Origin: Agrocybe praecox
Lineage: Eukaryota; Basidiomycota; Agaricomycetes; Agaricales; Agrocybaceae
Direction of reading: 5' to 3'
Length of the DNA stretch: 64,000 nt
NCBI GenBank assembly: GCA_964017145.1
Contig: OZ024840.1
Location: 310,001-374,000 of the forward strand
Shown: positions 12,410-22,061 of the stretch, one piece after another
Position numbering within the stretch: the stretch's first letter is position 1
How the letters are laid out: each line of letters starts with the position of its first letter
The notes under the pieces: model-generated
What the model was told of the DNA's origin: nothing
The model's database searches: none
Seen by the model: only the letters and a program-made list of their open reading frames with translations
Program-made: the position numbers and the translations under genes

Positions 12410-13565
12410 CTAAACCAATTCTTTCCCACTCTGCACCCCCTCGTTGTCATTAACGATATCCCGGGACATAAACGCCGTGTCATTCGTCGTACCTTTCTCG
12501 AGTAAGATACTCTTTGGCGTTGGATCGAATTCCCGATCATGTTTGTCCACGATGAAGATGAGGATGATGCTATAACATGCCACAAAGACGGGTAGTAACG
12601 TTAGTCCCTTAAGAGAGCTAGAGAAAGGAGGGCCTAACGCACCTGATAACTGTACATGGGAACGTAAGCCATAATAACACGACCCACGCGATATTTTGAG
12701 GGTAATGACGGTATGCTATGTGATTAATCCAACCGAGTCAGTATGCCCACTACACGGGAACGAAAAAGAAAGGAGGTAACTACCAAGTGAAGGACGCGAA
12801 TAAAGCTCCGTTAGTCGATGCGCAGTCTCCGAGTCAACTCCATTGATGAACGCACTTCGGCGCGCGACGACGAACTAGAAGTAAAGTCAAAAAAGCGCAA
12901 CTCATATCTCAATTCCCAGTTCATCACATACCGTACTAACAACAGCAGCCGCAAACACACCCGCACAAACCACACACACGCCCACCTTCCTAGCGGTACG
13001 ATACCACCCCGGATACGTCCTCGAAGGCCAAAACACCAAAAAGAAGAAATCAGCCCCAAAGAGCGTCGCGACGAGGACGCAAAATACGATAGTGGCAATC
13101 GCTGCATCTATGAGGTCGTTGTTGAATAAATGTGCCTTGGTGGTAGATATTGGGAGAGAAGCCGCTTCGACGTGCCCTTGAAGATCTTCGTATTTTGATA
13201 AGCTGTAGGTTGCCGTGCACTGGAGAAAGGGAAAGGATTTGAAGTCATAAGGGGATGGAAGGAGAGGAAAAAGTGGGAAGACGCACCTCAGCTGCGAGAC
13301 CTATTAGCATAGCCAGCTACACAAATTAACCCATATCCGTCAGACACCCATTCGTCTCCAAACACATAAGCACCAATGTAAACACAAACCTGATAAAATA
13401 CTATTTTCGTGCATAATACGTCAGGAAATTCCAAGCACGTATCAAACAAGTGGAATACGTACTAAACCGTTCCTTCCTAAGATACCACCTCCCGTCAAAC
13501 ATCCTCCTATGCCCGAAAGCGCTCCAGGACATCTGCGAGAGGTCGAATCCCCAAATAACGGCCAT
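12410..13565 (-). CDS. Conserved fungal multi-pass membrane protein
   Basis: Minus-strand exons can be chained into YVFHLFDTCLEFPDVLCTK, then LAMLIGLAAE, then CTATYSLSKYEDLQGHVE and the strongly hydrophobic block DAAIATIVFCVLVATLFGAD followed by FFFLVFWPSRTYPGWYRTAR. A later exon encodes IAWVVLLWLTFPCT and the last encodes LLPVFVACYSIILIFIVDKH and a polar tail ending KELV at a stop at 12410-12412. I count about four transmembrane helices. It resembles basidiomycete membrane proteins of unknown function; I cannot name a domain. The start is uncertain: I used the ATG at 13565 (MAVIWGFDLSQMSW), joined through a short intron, but an upstream start near 13,670 is possible. The intron between the last two helices uses a GTTATC donor. 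Confidence 0.55.
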
Positions 13566-14383
13566 TGCGAGTTCTGGCCCTATTTCCTTGTCTTTGTTCT
13601 GGTTCTTTACAGCTCTGGTTATAGACCCGGGGAGAGATCCGATAGCGATGAAACGAAATAAGGTAGGCAAAGTGGGAATGAACGAAGGAAAAGAGAAATT
13701 GTTGTTGGTTGGTTGGTTCTGGCCTGGTAGTCAAGACGCCGATATATCTTTACTAAGTGCTCGTCAACTTCAATTTTTTTTGCAGGGGCCTGGGGTATAT
13801 CCTCGTCAGTACGTGTGTGTGTCCGAGCTTCGAGGGAGAATTTGAGGGCGGCGAAGGCGACAGAGCCTAGGGAACTACCAAGGAACTATGGTAGGAAACA
13901 ACTAGACTTTCGTCATCCTCCAAGTTTACACTATAAGAGAAACTCTCAAGCTCTTGGAGTGAGCAGCGTAATGCCAGTCAAGTCTTGACTTCATTGGAGT
14001 TGGAGTTCGACATGGAGTCAATCGAGTGTTGGGTTGACAGGAATGCACGGCGTATGTACCTAAATTTGGGTATGTGTGATGTCACAGGTCACGGGATTAT
14101 TTATTTTTGGGGATTGCACCTGGATTTGATTCCTCGAGGTCCGAGGAAACCTTTGGTGGTTGATCGGGTTGAAAGAGGTATGGTGCTTTCCTGTAGGGCA
14201 GCCAGACTACATTCATGGAGATACAAAGCCGCATAGAGCATACATCCAATGATGTAGCAGCGAGCTCGTAATACATAACTCGTAATGTCCAGTTTTCCCT
14301 GTGATAGATCCTCTCTCAACGAAAAGTTTGATTCATTTATAAAAGTAGCAATAAACTCAACATAAACTTCTGGAAATTCAAGA
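13566..14383. other. Intergenic, no gene seen
   Basis: Upstream region of the membrane protein gene. No coding frame with supporting motif was found. Confidence 0.4.
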
Positions 14384-14661
14384 CACTAGATGCAGGGTTA
14401 CGTGTTTTGGCTCAAAATATGTGAAAATTAAGCAAAAAACACAACAACCCGAACTTACATAATTTGACTCAAAATATGCATTTATTATATTGTCGGAGTT
14501 TCAATATGCAACTTTCTTGCGCAGTATTGGGTCACATTTTTGAAACTCAGACAACATAATAAGTGAATGTTTTGAGTCAAATTATGTAAATCCGGGTTGT
14601 TGTGTTTTTTTGCTTTATTTTCACATATTTTGAGCAAAAACACGTAACCCTGCATCCAGTG
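14384..14661. mobile_element. 278-bp foldback MITE, CACTA type, 3-bp target duplication
   Basis: The ends read CACTAGATGCAGGGTTACGT and its inverse ending in CAGTG (one mismatch in the outer 14 bases). The two halves are nearly complementary over well over 100 bases each, so the whole element can fold into a hairpin. AGA flanks both sides (14381-14383 and 14662-14664). CACTA superfamily elements have CACTA/CACTG ends and 2-3 bp duplications, which fits. It lies about 80 bp upstream of the tRNA-Lys gene. Confidence 0.82.
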
Positions 14662-14742
14662 AGATTTGGTTGTCAGAACAAAGGAGGTAAACGTGCCTCG
14701 GGGATCCGGACCGTGCCCGAGCATCGCCACATCACAAACACA

Positions 14743-14854
14743 GCCCGCCTAGCTCAATCGGATAGAGCGTCAGACTCTTATGACCAGGCGGTGTACCTAC
14801 ATCACTTTCCTTTCTGGAATCTGAAGGCTGCGAGTTCGACCCTCGCGGTGGGCT
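14743..14854 (+). tRNA. tRNA-Lys (CTT) with 38-nt intron
   Basis: Acceptor GCCCGCC pairs with GGTGGGC. The D arm is AGCTCAATCGGATAGAGC, the anticodon stem TCAGA/TCTGA, and the anticodon CTT lies at 14777-14779. The intron (about 14781-14818) follows A37, the canonical site. The T arm is GCGAGTTCGACCCTCGC. A T5 terminator follows within 15 bases. A CCGAGCATCGCCAC box, like that before the other tRNA-Lys copies, ends 12 bases upstream. Confidence 0.92.
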
Positions 14855-15445
14855 AGTACACATTTTTGCTTTCGGATAATGTCTTGATTGGCTTTGAGCT
14901 ACTGATGCAGAACCACAGACGCGGTTTGACTATATCATGTTTTTGTAAGCATCGCGATTCGTTCTTCGGTATGTTGTGTGCGAGGGTCATCTAAAATGGC
15001 ATGCAAGAAGCCTTAGTAGTAAGCAGTGATTAACGATTGACAACACCAAGAGTTGTTCTCGAAATAATCAACACCTCTCGACATTATTTCCTCCGCCACG
15101 GGCATCGAAGCGGCCACAATGGTTCTTTCATTTATAGATTACCGAAATGTCAACGAAATATTTCCAGGGCTCGACACAGATGTTACATAAGGCCTCGACG
15201 TGTACACCTTTCCTCGACACATACATATTCCATACCTGTCTCGATGTTCCGAATTTGCTGGCATCCGAACGCTAAAAATAGTATTATCTTATTTATAGCC
15301 TACTTCCAAGCTCTTCGCATGTATGTATGTAAAGGTCAGCCGCTGATCTTCCATATATTCCGTCTATCATAAGGCCTGAGGTAAGGTAAGCCCAAGCGCG
15401 TATTTAATGAAGTACCGTATTATTTGGACGCCTTCCTTTCCCTTC
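14855..15445. other. Intergenic, no gene seen
   Basis: The 15,037-15,372 frame has no recognisable domain, signal peptide or homologous block and is left out. Confidence 0.35.
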
Positions 15446-16041
15446 TTATCGTCCACCGCCTGCTCCTGCCCGCTCGCCAGTCACTTCAACCACGATGAGA
15501 CCGTTCTTCGCAGTGACCACCACCATGGCTGGCTTATCCTCACATAAAGCATCATCACCTTCATCACATCGAGGCGGTCTATCAATATGTGAATACGTTC
15601 TGAGGCCTTTAATGCCGTTGCCAAAAAGCGTGAACCTGCAAGTCGAATTCAACTTCGGTTAGTGGATGATACCTTTCCTTGTAAAATCCGACGCGCATCC
15701 TGTCTGACCCCAGCTCAAGTTACCACGCGTTCGTTCTCCCTGGCTATAGACGGCATCGATATGCATGCAAGTTTGACAATATCCCTCAGACGTTGAATAC
15801 TTGCCAATTGATCCATTGTAAACCAATAGGCCAGCGGCTACGGTGCTTCCTTTTCAGGGCCGACATCGGATGAAACATATGTCGTCCGCACGGAGCTTGG
15901 AGCTTCAGGATTGAGAGCTGCAGATGTCGGAAATATTATCGAGGGATTTGAAGGCCAATCATTACCGGGATATGTGTCTGATTGGATGTTCGAGCAAGTT
16001 AAATGTACTTTATAGTTGTTGTCACTTCTCTTAAATACCAT
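15446..16041 (-). CDS. Possible small gene, unrecognised
   Basis: Minus-strand frames can be strung together: a segment ending SSDVGPEKEAP (16041-15838), a segment containing STSEGYCQTCMHIDAVYSQG (about 15,800-15,690), and a C-terminal segment with FTLFGNGIKGLRTYSHI and KPAMVVVTAKNGLIVVEVTG ending at 15446. The second and third are joined by a plausible GT-AG intron near 15,682. The link between the first two is weak, and no signal peptide or domain is evident. It may be a decayed gene. Confidence 0.25.
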
Positions 16042-16355
16042 AGGTCATACGTAGTAGTCCCGAGCTAATCTCAGAACAAATCGCATATTGAATAGTGATG
16101 CTAAGTAGACTGTCCAATGACGATAACAATTTTATAACTCTACAATGTACGTTTAGATCTGACGTGCACTACTCTTCGTCGTCATCATCATCATCACACC
16201 CTACGGATACACTCGTTATTCTTTCAATCTAGGAGAGTATTACTGCATTCAAATACCCTGCGCAGCTCCTCCGAGCTGTCCAATGACTGGTTCGATGACA
16301 GAGCCAATGACTGGTACATCACCAACCGGCACTTCTCCACTACCCACTACTACTA

Positions 16356-16370
16356 CCCCCCCCCCCCCCC
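16356..16370. repeat. C15 homopolymer at a frame change
   Basis: Fifteen consecutive C on the plus strand. On the minus strand the upstream Gly-rich frame and the downstream VPVGDVPVIG frame differ by one base across this run, so a run of 14 would join them. Confidence 0.6.
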
Positions 16371-16486
16371 GCCGAGCCAACGACTCCTCCGAGACTCCCA
16401 AGGCCTCTGAGATCTCCAAGGCCGTCAAGCTGAGGAGCACGGGAGGCGATCCCACCAATTCCCAAGATAATGGGCTTGACCGTGGA

Positions 16487-16750
16487 TCACATGACTGGGA
16501 TATCTACGACGACGCCATCTATAGCGTTAAGAATTGTCTCGACTACTGATACTGATCCTGGGACCGACGTGCGTGCGATAATCCTTCCGACATCGTCAAC
16601 GATTGGGGTAATAATTTCGCCAAGGCTGGGAACGTCTCCGATTATGTTCTTGAGAGTATCGGTCACATCAGAAAGCCGTGAGATGGGAGTTGGTGCAGCA
16701 TATACTGCAACGACCATGGTCATAGTAATTATTGCGGTGTTGAACTGCAT
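16487..16750 (-). CDS. Small secreted protein, possibly truncated
   Basis: The frame starts MQFNTAIITMTMVVAVYAAP, a clear signal peptide, and gives 87 residues ending VVVDIPVM at a TGA (16487-16489). A 66-bp intron (16751-16816) in the 5' UTR ends in TAG directly before the ATG. Beyond the stop the same frame stays open, running into a Gly/Leu-rich stretch (LDGLGDLRGLGSLGG) up to a C15 run at 16356-16370. The frame after that run (VPVGDVPVIGSVIEPVIG) is a different one. The extended protein would resemble the Gly-rich secreted protein at 56,683-57,021. Either the short form is real, or this is a gene broken by one stop and a homopolymer slip. Confidence 0.55.
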   Translation of the reverse strand: MQFNTAIITMTMVVAVYAAPTPISRLSDVTDTLKNIIGDVPSLGEIITPIVDDVGRIIARTSVPGSVSVVETILNAIDGVVVDIPVM

Positions 16751-17238
16751 CTAGTCTATGGGAAGGGTGTTGTTAGGATCAGTTTACTTTTACGGGGTAC
16801 TAGAGAGGCCACGTACCTTGTTATATGCTCAGTATGAGTGTGATCAAGGAAGAAAGCTAATCGCGTTGACACCTCTACAAACGCCTACTGCCCCTATACC
16901 TGCAAGATGGTATGAATAGCGACGAAGCGCGTAGACTTTCTATCAACAGATGGAATAAGATTGTTTCGGCGTTCAATGTTGGAACATGGGAGCAACTAAA
17001 AGGAGAGGCTAGGGAATTCCAAGAGAAAACTGACTTTATAGTCCGTATAATATTTTATTTTAACTCTACTCTTGTTATACTCGTACATAATGGATAAACG
17101 CCCAAGTTTTTTAACGATACCTGAGCCGTTCAACGCAAGTTCAACGTGTGAAAACCAATAATCCAAGGGTGTGGACTCCTTGGACGCCCAACCCCAATGC
17201 CCCAAGATGTCCGGGACGAGCACAGCCACGTTAATACA
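16751..17238. other. Intergenic, no further gene seen
   Basis: Contains the 5' UTR intron and probable promoter of the minus-strand secreted protein. The frame at 16,912-17,097 has no supporting feature. Confidence 0.35.
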
Positions 17239-17347
17239 GCCCGCCTAGCTCAATCGGATAGAGCGTTAAACTCTTACTACGACCAGGCGGTGTACAACCG
17301 TTCCTTGGAAGTCTGAAGGCTGTGATTTTGCTTTCAGTGGTAGGGTT
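17239..17347 (+). pseudogene. Decayed tRNA-Lys copy
   Basis: The 5' half matches the intron-containing tRNA-Lys at 14,743: acceptor GCCCGCC, D arm, anticodon loop CTCTTA, and the intron block GACCAGGCGGTGTAC. The T arm is badly altered (a GATTTTGCTTTC stretch replaces the paired arm) and the 3' acceptor no longer pairs fully. A GACGAGCACAGCCAC box ends 9 bases upstream. Confidence 0.8.
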
Positions 17348-18304
17348 ACCCGTTCAAACGTAAGTGAGTTGGCATTCTTTGATTGTAATGAACATTTTTT
17401 CAAGTCATGCTCAGCCGGCCTGAACTCCTTGGCATCAAGTCGTAAAGACGAGCGATTATTTTACCTTCTTATGAACCAAAATTTGTGAGGAAATTGCAGA
17501 ATATATCCCGCCCAAAGGAGAACGCTGTTACCATTGGTATTCGATGAATTATCATACCCATGAGCTGATAAACTTCCTCTTGATTAGAAATCGTACAGGT
17601 GTGAAGAAATGAAGTACGCGGCACAATCCCGCGACTGTATACTATCTGTTGAATTGGGAGGACTACATCCGCAAGTATCCGGAAAACCTTATTTCCCGCC
17701 AATGGTCGTCCGATTCTCTTGGTGCGGGGACCCACGGTCTTATAAGGAGTTGTGTCATTCCTGTCCTTTAATAATCACTGCAAATCCTTCCGTGTGTCCG
17801 AAGTGGGATTAGTAAGATGACTCGCATTTGTACAAGTTCCAAAGAGGATGAACGTGATCTTTAACGGTGTTGGCGACTTTTCTTCTTTTAGTCATATATG
17901 TCGTATATACCAAAGCAAACATACACCGCGTACCATGAGAGGGAAGGTTTATCAGGAGTGGAATTAGTCCATGTACGTTTTTCGACTCTCCATAACATTT
18001 TCTAAAAATATTTGTCGCGTAGTATTTTGATCGTGTTTCATACCACTCGGACGCAGCGGTGAATACGGATTGCTTTGTTTTCATGATGTGGATTTCAATC
18101 AGTGCAGTATCTCCACTGACATAGGGCAAGCGCAAGAGGATATGTCAAGCTGAAATCACACCGGAATAGACAAACATAGGCGCAACAAGTGTTTTACGAC
18201 ATAGCGTTGAAGGTATAAAGAGGGTACAGAAAATGAAGGGGATACCAGCTCAAAAAGTCCTCATTCAACGAGTCTTAAAAGGAGAAATACTCAAAAATCC
18301 AGCA
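17348..18304. other. Intergenic with promoter of secreted barrel gene
   Basis: No supported gene in 17,348-18,200. The frames at 17,609-17,812 and 17,809-18,135 have no recognisable features. Confidence 0.35.
18214..18220 (+). promoter_or_regulatory. TATA box of first double-psi barrel gene
   Basis: TATAAAG lies 91 bp before the ATG at 18305, within AGGTATAAAGAGGGTACAGA. The paralogue has TATAAAAAGGGTGG at a similar place. Confidence 0.5.
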
Positions 18305-18781
18305 ATGTTCTCTAAAACCTTATTCGTTCTTGTCTCCAGCATCTCTGCCTTATCGGCTGTCAGCGCTTCCACTGGTCGCGGTATGTGTCTTCCTTTTGAC
18401 CCCCTCGTGCGATGTGTTCACTGACATCGGTGCGCTTCGCGTTTAGCTACTTGGGACTCCCTCGGTACTACCCCATGTCCCGTTCAATGCCCTCTTACAG
18501 ACTTCAGGGTTGCGTTGCCCGTCGACCAGTTCCCCAACGGCGAGCACTGCTGCGAGACCGTCCATGTTAGCTGTATGTCTATCCTGTACGGTCACCTTGT
18601 AAATTAACTGACTCGGACTTTTTTGGAAATAACAGACCAAGGAACTAACATCGACGTAACGTTCACTGACCTGTTCCTTGCCGGACAGGGATCGAACAAT
18701 ATCAGCTTGAGCCACCAGGCGTTTGCGTTACTTGCTCCTCTCGAAATTGGGCAGATCTCTCCTGTCGTCTGGAACTTCTAA
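18305..18781 (+). CDS. Secreted RlpA-like double-psi beta-barrel protein, copy 1
   Basis: Three exons (introns 18381-18446 and 18573-18635) encode a signal peptide (MFSKTLFVLVSSISALSAVS), then STGRATWDSLGTTPCPVQCP, DFRVALPVDQFPNG, HCCETVHVSYQ, NIDVTFTDLFLAG and NISLSHQAFALLAPLEIGQI, ending VVWNF. The order GRATWD, VALP, CC, I-V-FTD, SLSHQAFALLA, VVW fits the fungal DPBB/RlpA-like fold of expansin- and Barwin-like secreted proteins. The usual catalytic-type DxCPGC is replaced by TDLFLAGQGS, so enzymatic activity is unlikely. I infer a wall-binding or inhibitor role. An in-frame ATG at 18233 would mask the signal peptide, hence the start used. Confidence 0.82.
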
Positions 18782-19399
18782 TGCAGGAATGCCTCGCGTT
18801 GGGCATAGGACTCGACCAGAGTCGATGTGTGCTTGATATTGTTGGATTGCTCTCACGTATCTGGATTTTATATATACACGTAGACTTTGGATTGCGAATT
18901 CTCGTTAGTGAACACGTGTACACACTGTTGTGATTCATGAATCAACGTTCACATCAGACATACTGGATTTTGGAACAACTGCTTTTTTTGACTGCATCCC
19001 GCTAGTGTGTCGCTGCTGACACTAGTCGTCTGCTTAGTGTAATCTGAATTTCCTCTCATGTAACACCAAGGTCCTCCTACGTGCTCCCGTATCTCTTTTT
19101 TGGATAGCAACAGCAGCAGTGCCTATATATCTTTATGCACAATATTCAACTACGAATAATACCTTTTGGCATAACATCCTTGTCTTCGCTACTAGGAGTC
19201 CCAAATACCCCCTGATTCAATTACTTTCATAATTCCGTCGACTGTCCCATTGACAGCAGGCATCCCTGGTAAGCCATTTTGGAGTCACTCTAAGTTCTTG
19301 TGGTTTACGAGTGGTCAATGTATAACTGGTCAAGCAACGACCTCCCCGCAGGAAACTAGAAGGAGGAGTGCTACATCTGAAGGCGTTCCGAAACGCTGC
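18782..19399. other. Intergenic, no gene seen
   Basis: 3' flank of the barrel gene and sequence before a gene fragment. Nothing supported. Confidence 0.35.
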
Positions 19400-19588
19400 A
19401 TATTCGGTGTACTGCCAGGCAAGCTGTATGTCAATTCCCTTCTTGCATCACTAAACGCAAGAAGTGTGATTCGATCCTCAAATGACCTCAGTGCCAACGT
19501 TGAGTTTTTTCGTGAAGTTTTTGGCTCCGAGGGGGATGAAGAGCAGACATCAAATGACCAAGCGGAAAGGCGACGAATTTTCATATGA
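19400..19588 (+). pseudogene. Truncated C-terminal tail of a DUF6534 membrane protein
   Basis: KLYVNSLLASLNARSVIRSS and a following acidic tail (GSEGDEEQ) match the C-terminus of the intact DUF6534 gene at 59,868-61,591. At the DNA level about 60 bases (from 19,423) are virtually identical to the stretch starting at 61,454. No transmembrane exons precede it, so it is an orphan 3' fragment left by duplication or partial deletion. Confidence 0.75.
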
Positions 19589-20715
19589 ATATCTGCAGTT
19601 TAACTACAAGAACTGAAGGACTACGATTTTGTTTACTGTAGTCATCCTATATTAAATTCCACATACTTACGGGACATGGTCAATCGGGCCATTGGGGCCA
19701 GGGGGTATGTATTCTGCCGATCGGTTTAAAACTCACACGGCAATTTCCGCGGCCATAAATTTGCTAATTATGTGATTACGTGATTGTTTCGTATCCTCCC
19801 TTTCTCCTCGTTTAAACTTTTCTGCTAACCCCAAGATTATGGTTACAGCTAAATCACAAAAACATCATCGGGATATAATAGAATCTGATCGGATACTGTA
19901 CCAGAAAATCTCAAATATTGCCTGGTAAAGATGTGCACAGTGCAACAAAATTTACTAAACAAACTCTAGAAAAATTCCAGATCAAACGGAAAGATGTCAC
20001 GAATTATTTAGCTGAGCCCAGGGCCGCAGAAGTATCAATAGTGTAACTACGGATTATCTTGGGTAGATCAACAATCCGACCTTCACCGGGCGTGCCCCAT
20101 GTATGTTGGTCTACGCTTTGACGCGTGGACGGGGATCGACGGTTCTGGGTGGGGAATCTATGTCTGAAACACAGAACATATGTAGCTCTAGATACCGTAG
20201 CCGTAGCCAATTATGACTCAAGGTTAAAAAGAACTTGCCAAATCTGTTGGATCGTGCGAATTTCTTCCCATTTCGTTTGCGTCAGTTGGTGGTGTGTCTC
20301 TTTGGAAATCCTTTCGTCCATCCCCGAACTCGCATCAAAATGTATTCGCAATAGTCCATGTGGCGCTAAAATATGTGGAACAAGGAGAACTAAATGCATA
20401 TCTAAGTAGCGTCATGTATTTCTAATACGTGTACTGGAAATTACTTTTGACGCGTATACGAATTCCTTGTGGCCAACTATTCTATGAAAAGATTTATAGG
20501 GCTCCCAAAACAAGACCAATCTCCATATCGAGGAGTTGAGGTCTCTCTAAACCTATTCCGAGTTCACGTTTCAGTATGAGCGGTCAATACGGATTGCTCA
20601 CTTTACCATATCGTAGTAATGGGGATTGATGTTTAAAGGAAATGGACGTAGTAGGAGACTAGACGTATAAAAAGGGTGGGTTCAGACAAAGGGTTCCTTA
20701 AATAGCACCACAGAT
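19589..20715. other. Intergenic with promoter of second barrel gene
   Basis: No supported coding frame. Around 20,570-20,640 a short stretch (GCGGTCAATACGGATTGCT) resembles 18,055-18,075, so the barrel gene duplication includes upstream DNA. Confidence 0.4.
20666..20673 (+). promoter_or_regulatory. TATA box of second double-psi barrel gene
   Basis: TATAAAAA lies 50 bp before the ATG at 20716. Confidence 0.5.
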
Positions 20716-21188
20716 ATGTTTTCCTCTAAGAATATCATATCTTTCATTTTGACCGCAACGACATTCTCAACTGTCAGCGCGTTCACTGGTCGTGGTACGT
20801 CTTACTCAATGTTTCTCTACCAAATGATCCAAGCTCACCTAGAGTATCACAGCAAGCTGGGACTCTCTGGGAACCACACCGTGCCCTGTACAGTGCCCTC
20901 TGACTGACTTCAGAGTCGCTTTACCCGTTGATAAGTTTCCCAACGGAGAGCATTGCTGCGAGACTGTTCATGTTAGCTGTGCGTATAATATCCATTTTAA
21001 CAAATAACGACAGCTGAGCACTCTATTGTAATCGTTGACTAGACCAAGGGGCCAACATCCAAGTGACATTCACTGACCTCTTCCTCGCTGGACAAGGCTC
21101 TAACAATATCAGCTTGAGCCATCAGGCATTCGCCTTGCTTGCTCCTCTTGAGCTTGGTCAGATCTCCCCTGTTGTGTGGAACCTCTGA
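20716..21188 (+). CDS. Secreted RlpA-like double-psi beta-barrel protein, copy 2
   Basis: Paralogue of the gene at 18,305 with the same three-exon plan. The signal peptide is MFSSKNIISFILTATTFSTV. The mature part has GRASWDSLGTTPCPVQCP, RVALPVDKFPNGEHCC, NIQVTFTDLFLAGQG, and ends VVWNL. The first acceptor is TATCACAG followed by CAAGC; the next AG a few bases on would create a stop, so the splice choice matters. Mature proteins differ at few positions, while signal peptides and introns have diverged, which suggests purifying selection on the barrel. Confidence 0.82.
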
Positions 21189-21669
21189 TTGTCTTTGGGA
21201 AAGGATGAATTGTTATAATCGTCGACAATTTGCGTGACCTCAGTAGCATATTTGACAGCGTTGATTTCCGCATTTCATCTCTATGCCGTAATGAAATTTG
21301 TGCGAGAAAATATAATCTCGGCCTTAGCCTGCTTGGTGGAAAGAATAATAAAGAACTCGGACAGGATTTCTGCACTGACATAGAATTTCAATCCAAGCAA
21401 AATTATACGCAAGTTAAGTTTACATTTGAAAGATAGTCCGTGACAATACTAGGCTATTTACAAGAACGAATGAGTAAGCGATTCAATATCCAATATCAAT
21501 GTTCGATGTCAGTTATCATAGGAGGCACTGGACAAATGTGGTAGGGTGCTTATTTGAACAAGTCGTGTATCCTAGAAAGGTTTGCTTGAGTGTGTTCTAG
21601 ATAAAAGATGTACGCAGAAAAACATACTTATTCGGATACTCCTCATTACGTTCCGGGTGCATTGGTTCT

Positions 21670-21900
21670 TCACAGACCCAGGGGAAGGGCAGGAAAAGCT
21701 GGAGGGGCAGGAAAGGCAGGAGGTGCGGGAAAGGCAGGAAAGGCAGGAGGGGCAGGAAGGGCAGGAATCAATCCCTCGACGATGCCCAACAAACCTCCGA
21801 CAAGCGAGCCGGCGGCGTCGCCTTGAGGGACAGGGGAAGCTGAAGCTGACTTCGCGAACATAATGACAGCTGCGAGAGTGATGCTGGCGTAGAACTTCAT
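21670..21900 (-). CDS. PVPQ-type short secreted protein, Ala/Pro-rich form
   Basis: 76 residues: signal peptide MKFYASITLAAVIMFAKSAS, then SPVPQGDAAGSLVGGLLGI, EGLIPALP, and a tail of imperfect PAPPAF/PAFPA repeats. The start is fixed by a 67-bp 5' UTR intron (21901-21967) whose AG is directly before the ATG. A TATA box lies further upstream. There is no cysteine, so it is not a defensin- or hydrophobin-like protein. I do not recognise a named family. The extra PAPPAF units, absent from the copy at 24,348, come from a short in-frame repeat (GGCAGGAGGGGCAGGAAA type). Confidence 0.75.
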   Translation of the reverse strand: MKFYASITLAAVIMFAKSASASPVPQGDAAGSLVGGLLGIVEGLIPALPAPPAFPAFPAPPAFPAPPAFPALPLGL

Positions 21901-22053
21901 CTGTAATGTATAACAAGAGAAGACATTCAGTATATTGTGTTCTTGACGAATCAAAGAAATTGAATACCTTATACACTGGTACTATTTAGCGGAGAATATT
22001 TGTTTTCAAGTTTGGTGAGATGATTTGATGATACTCGATCGCAGACTGACCTT

Positions 22054-22061
22054 CTTTTATA
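22054..22061 (-). promoter_or_regulatory. TATA box of PVPQ gene, copy A
   Basis: TATAAAAG on the minus strand about 155 bp before the ATG, upstream of the 5' UTR intron. The same octamer occurs at the equivalent place in copy B. Confidence 0.5.

Noticed and set aside
15037..15372. 111-residue plus-strand frame
   Set aside because: No hydrophobic, catalytic or conserved pattern; probably chance.
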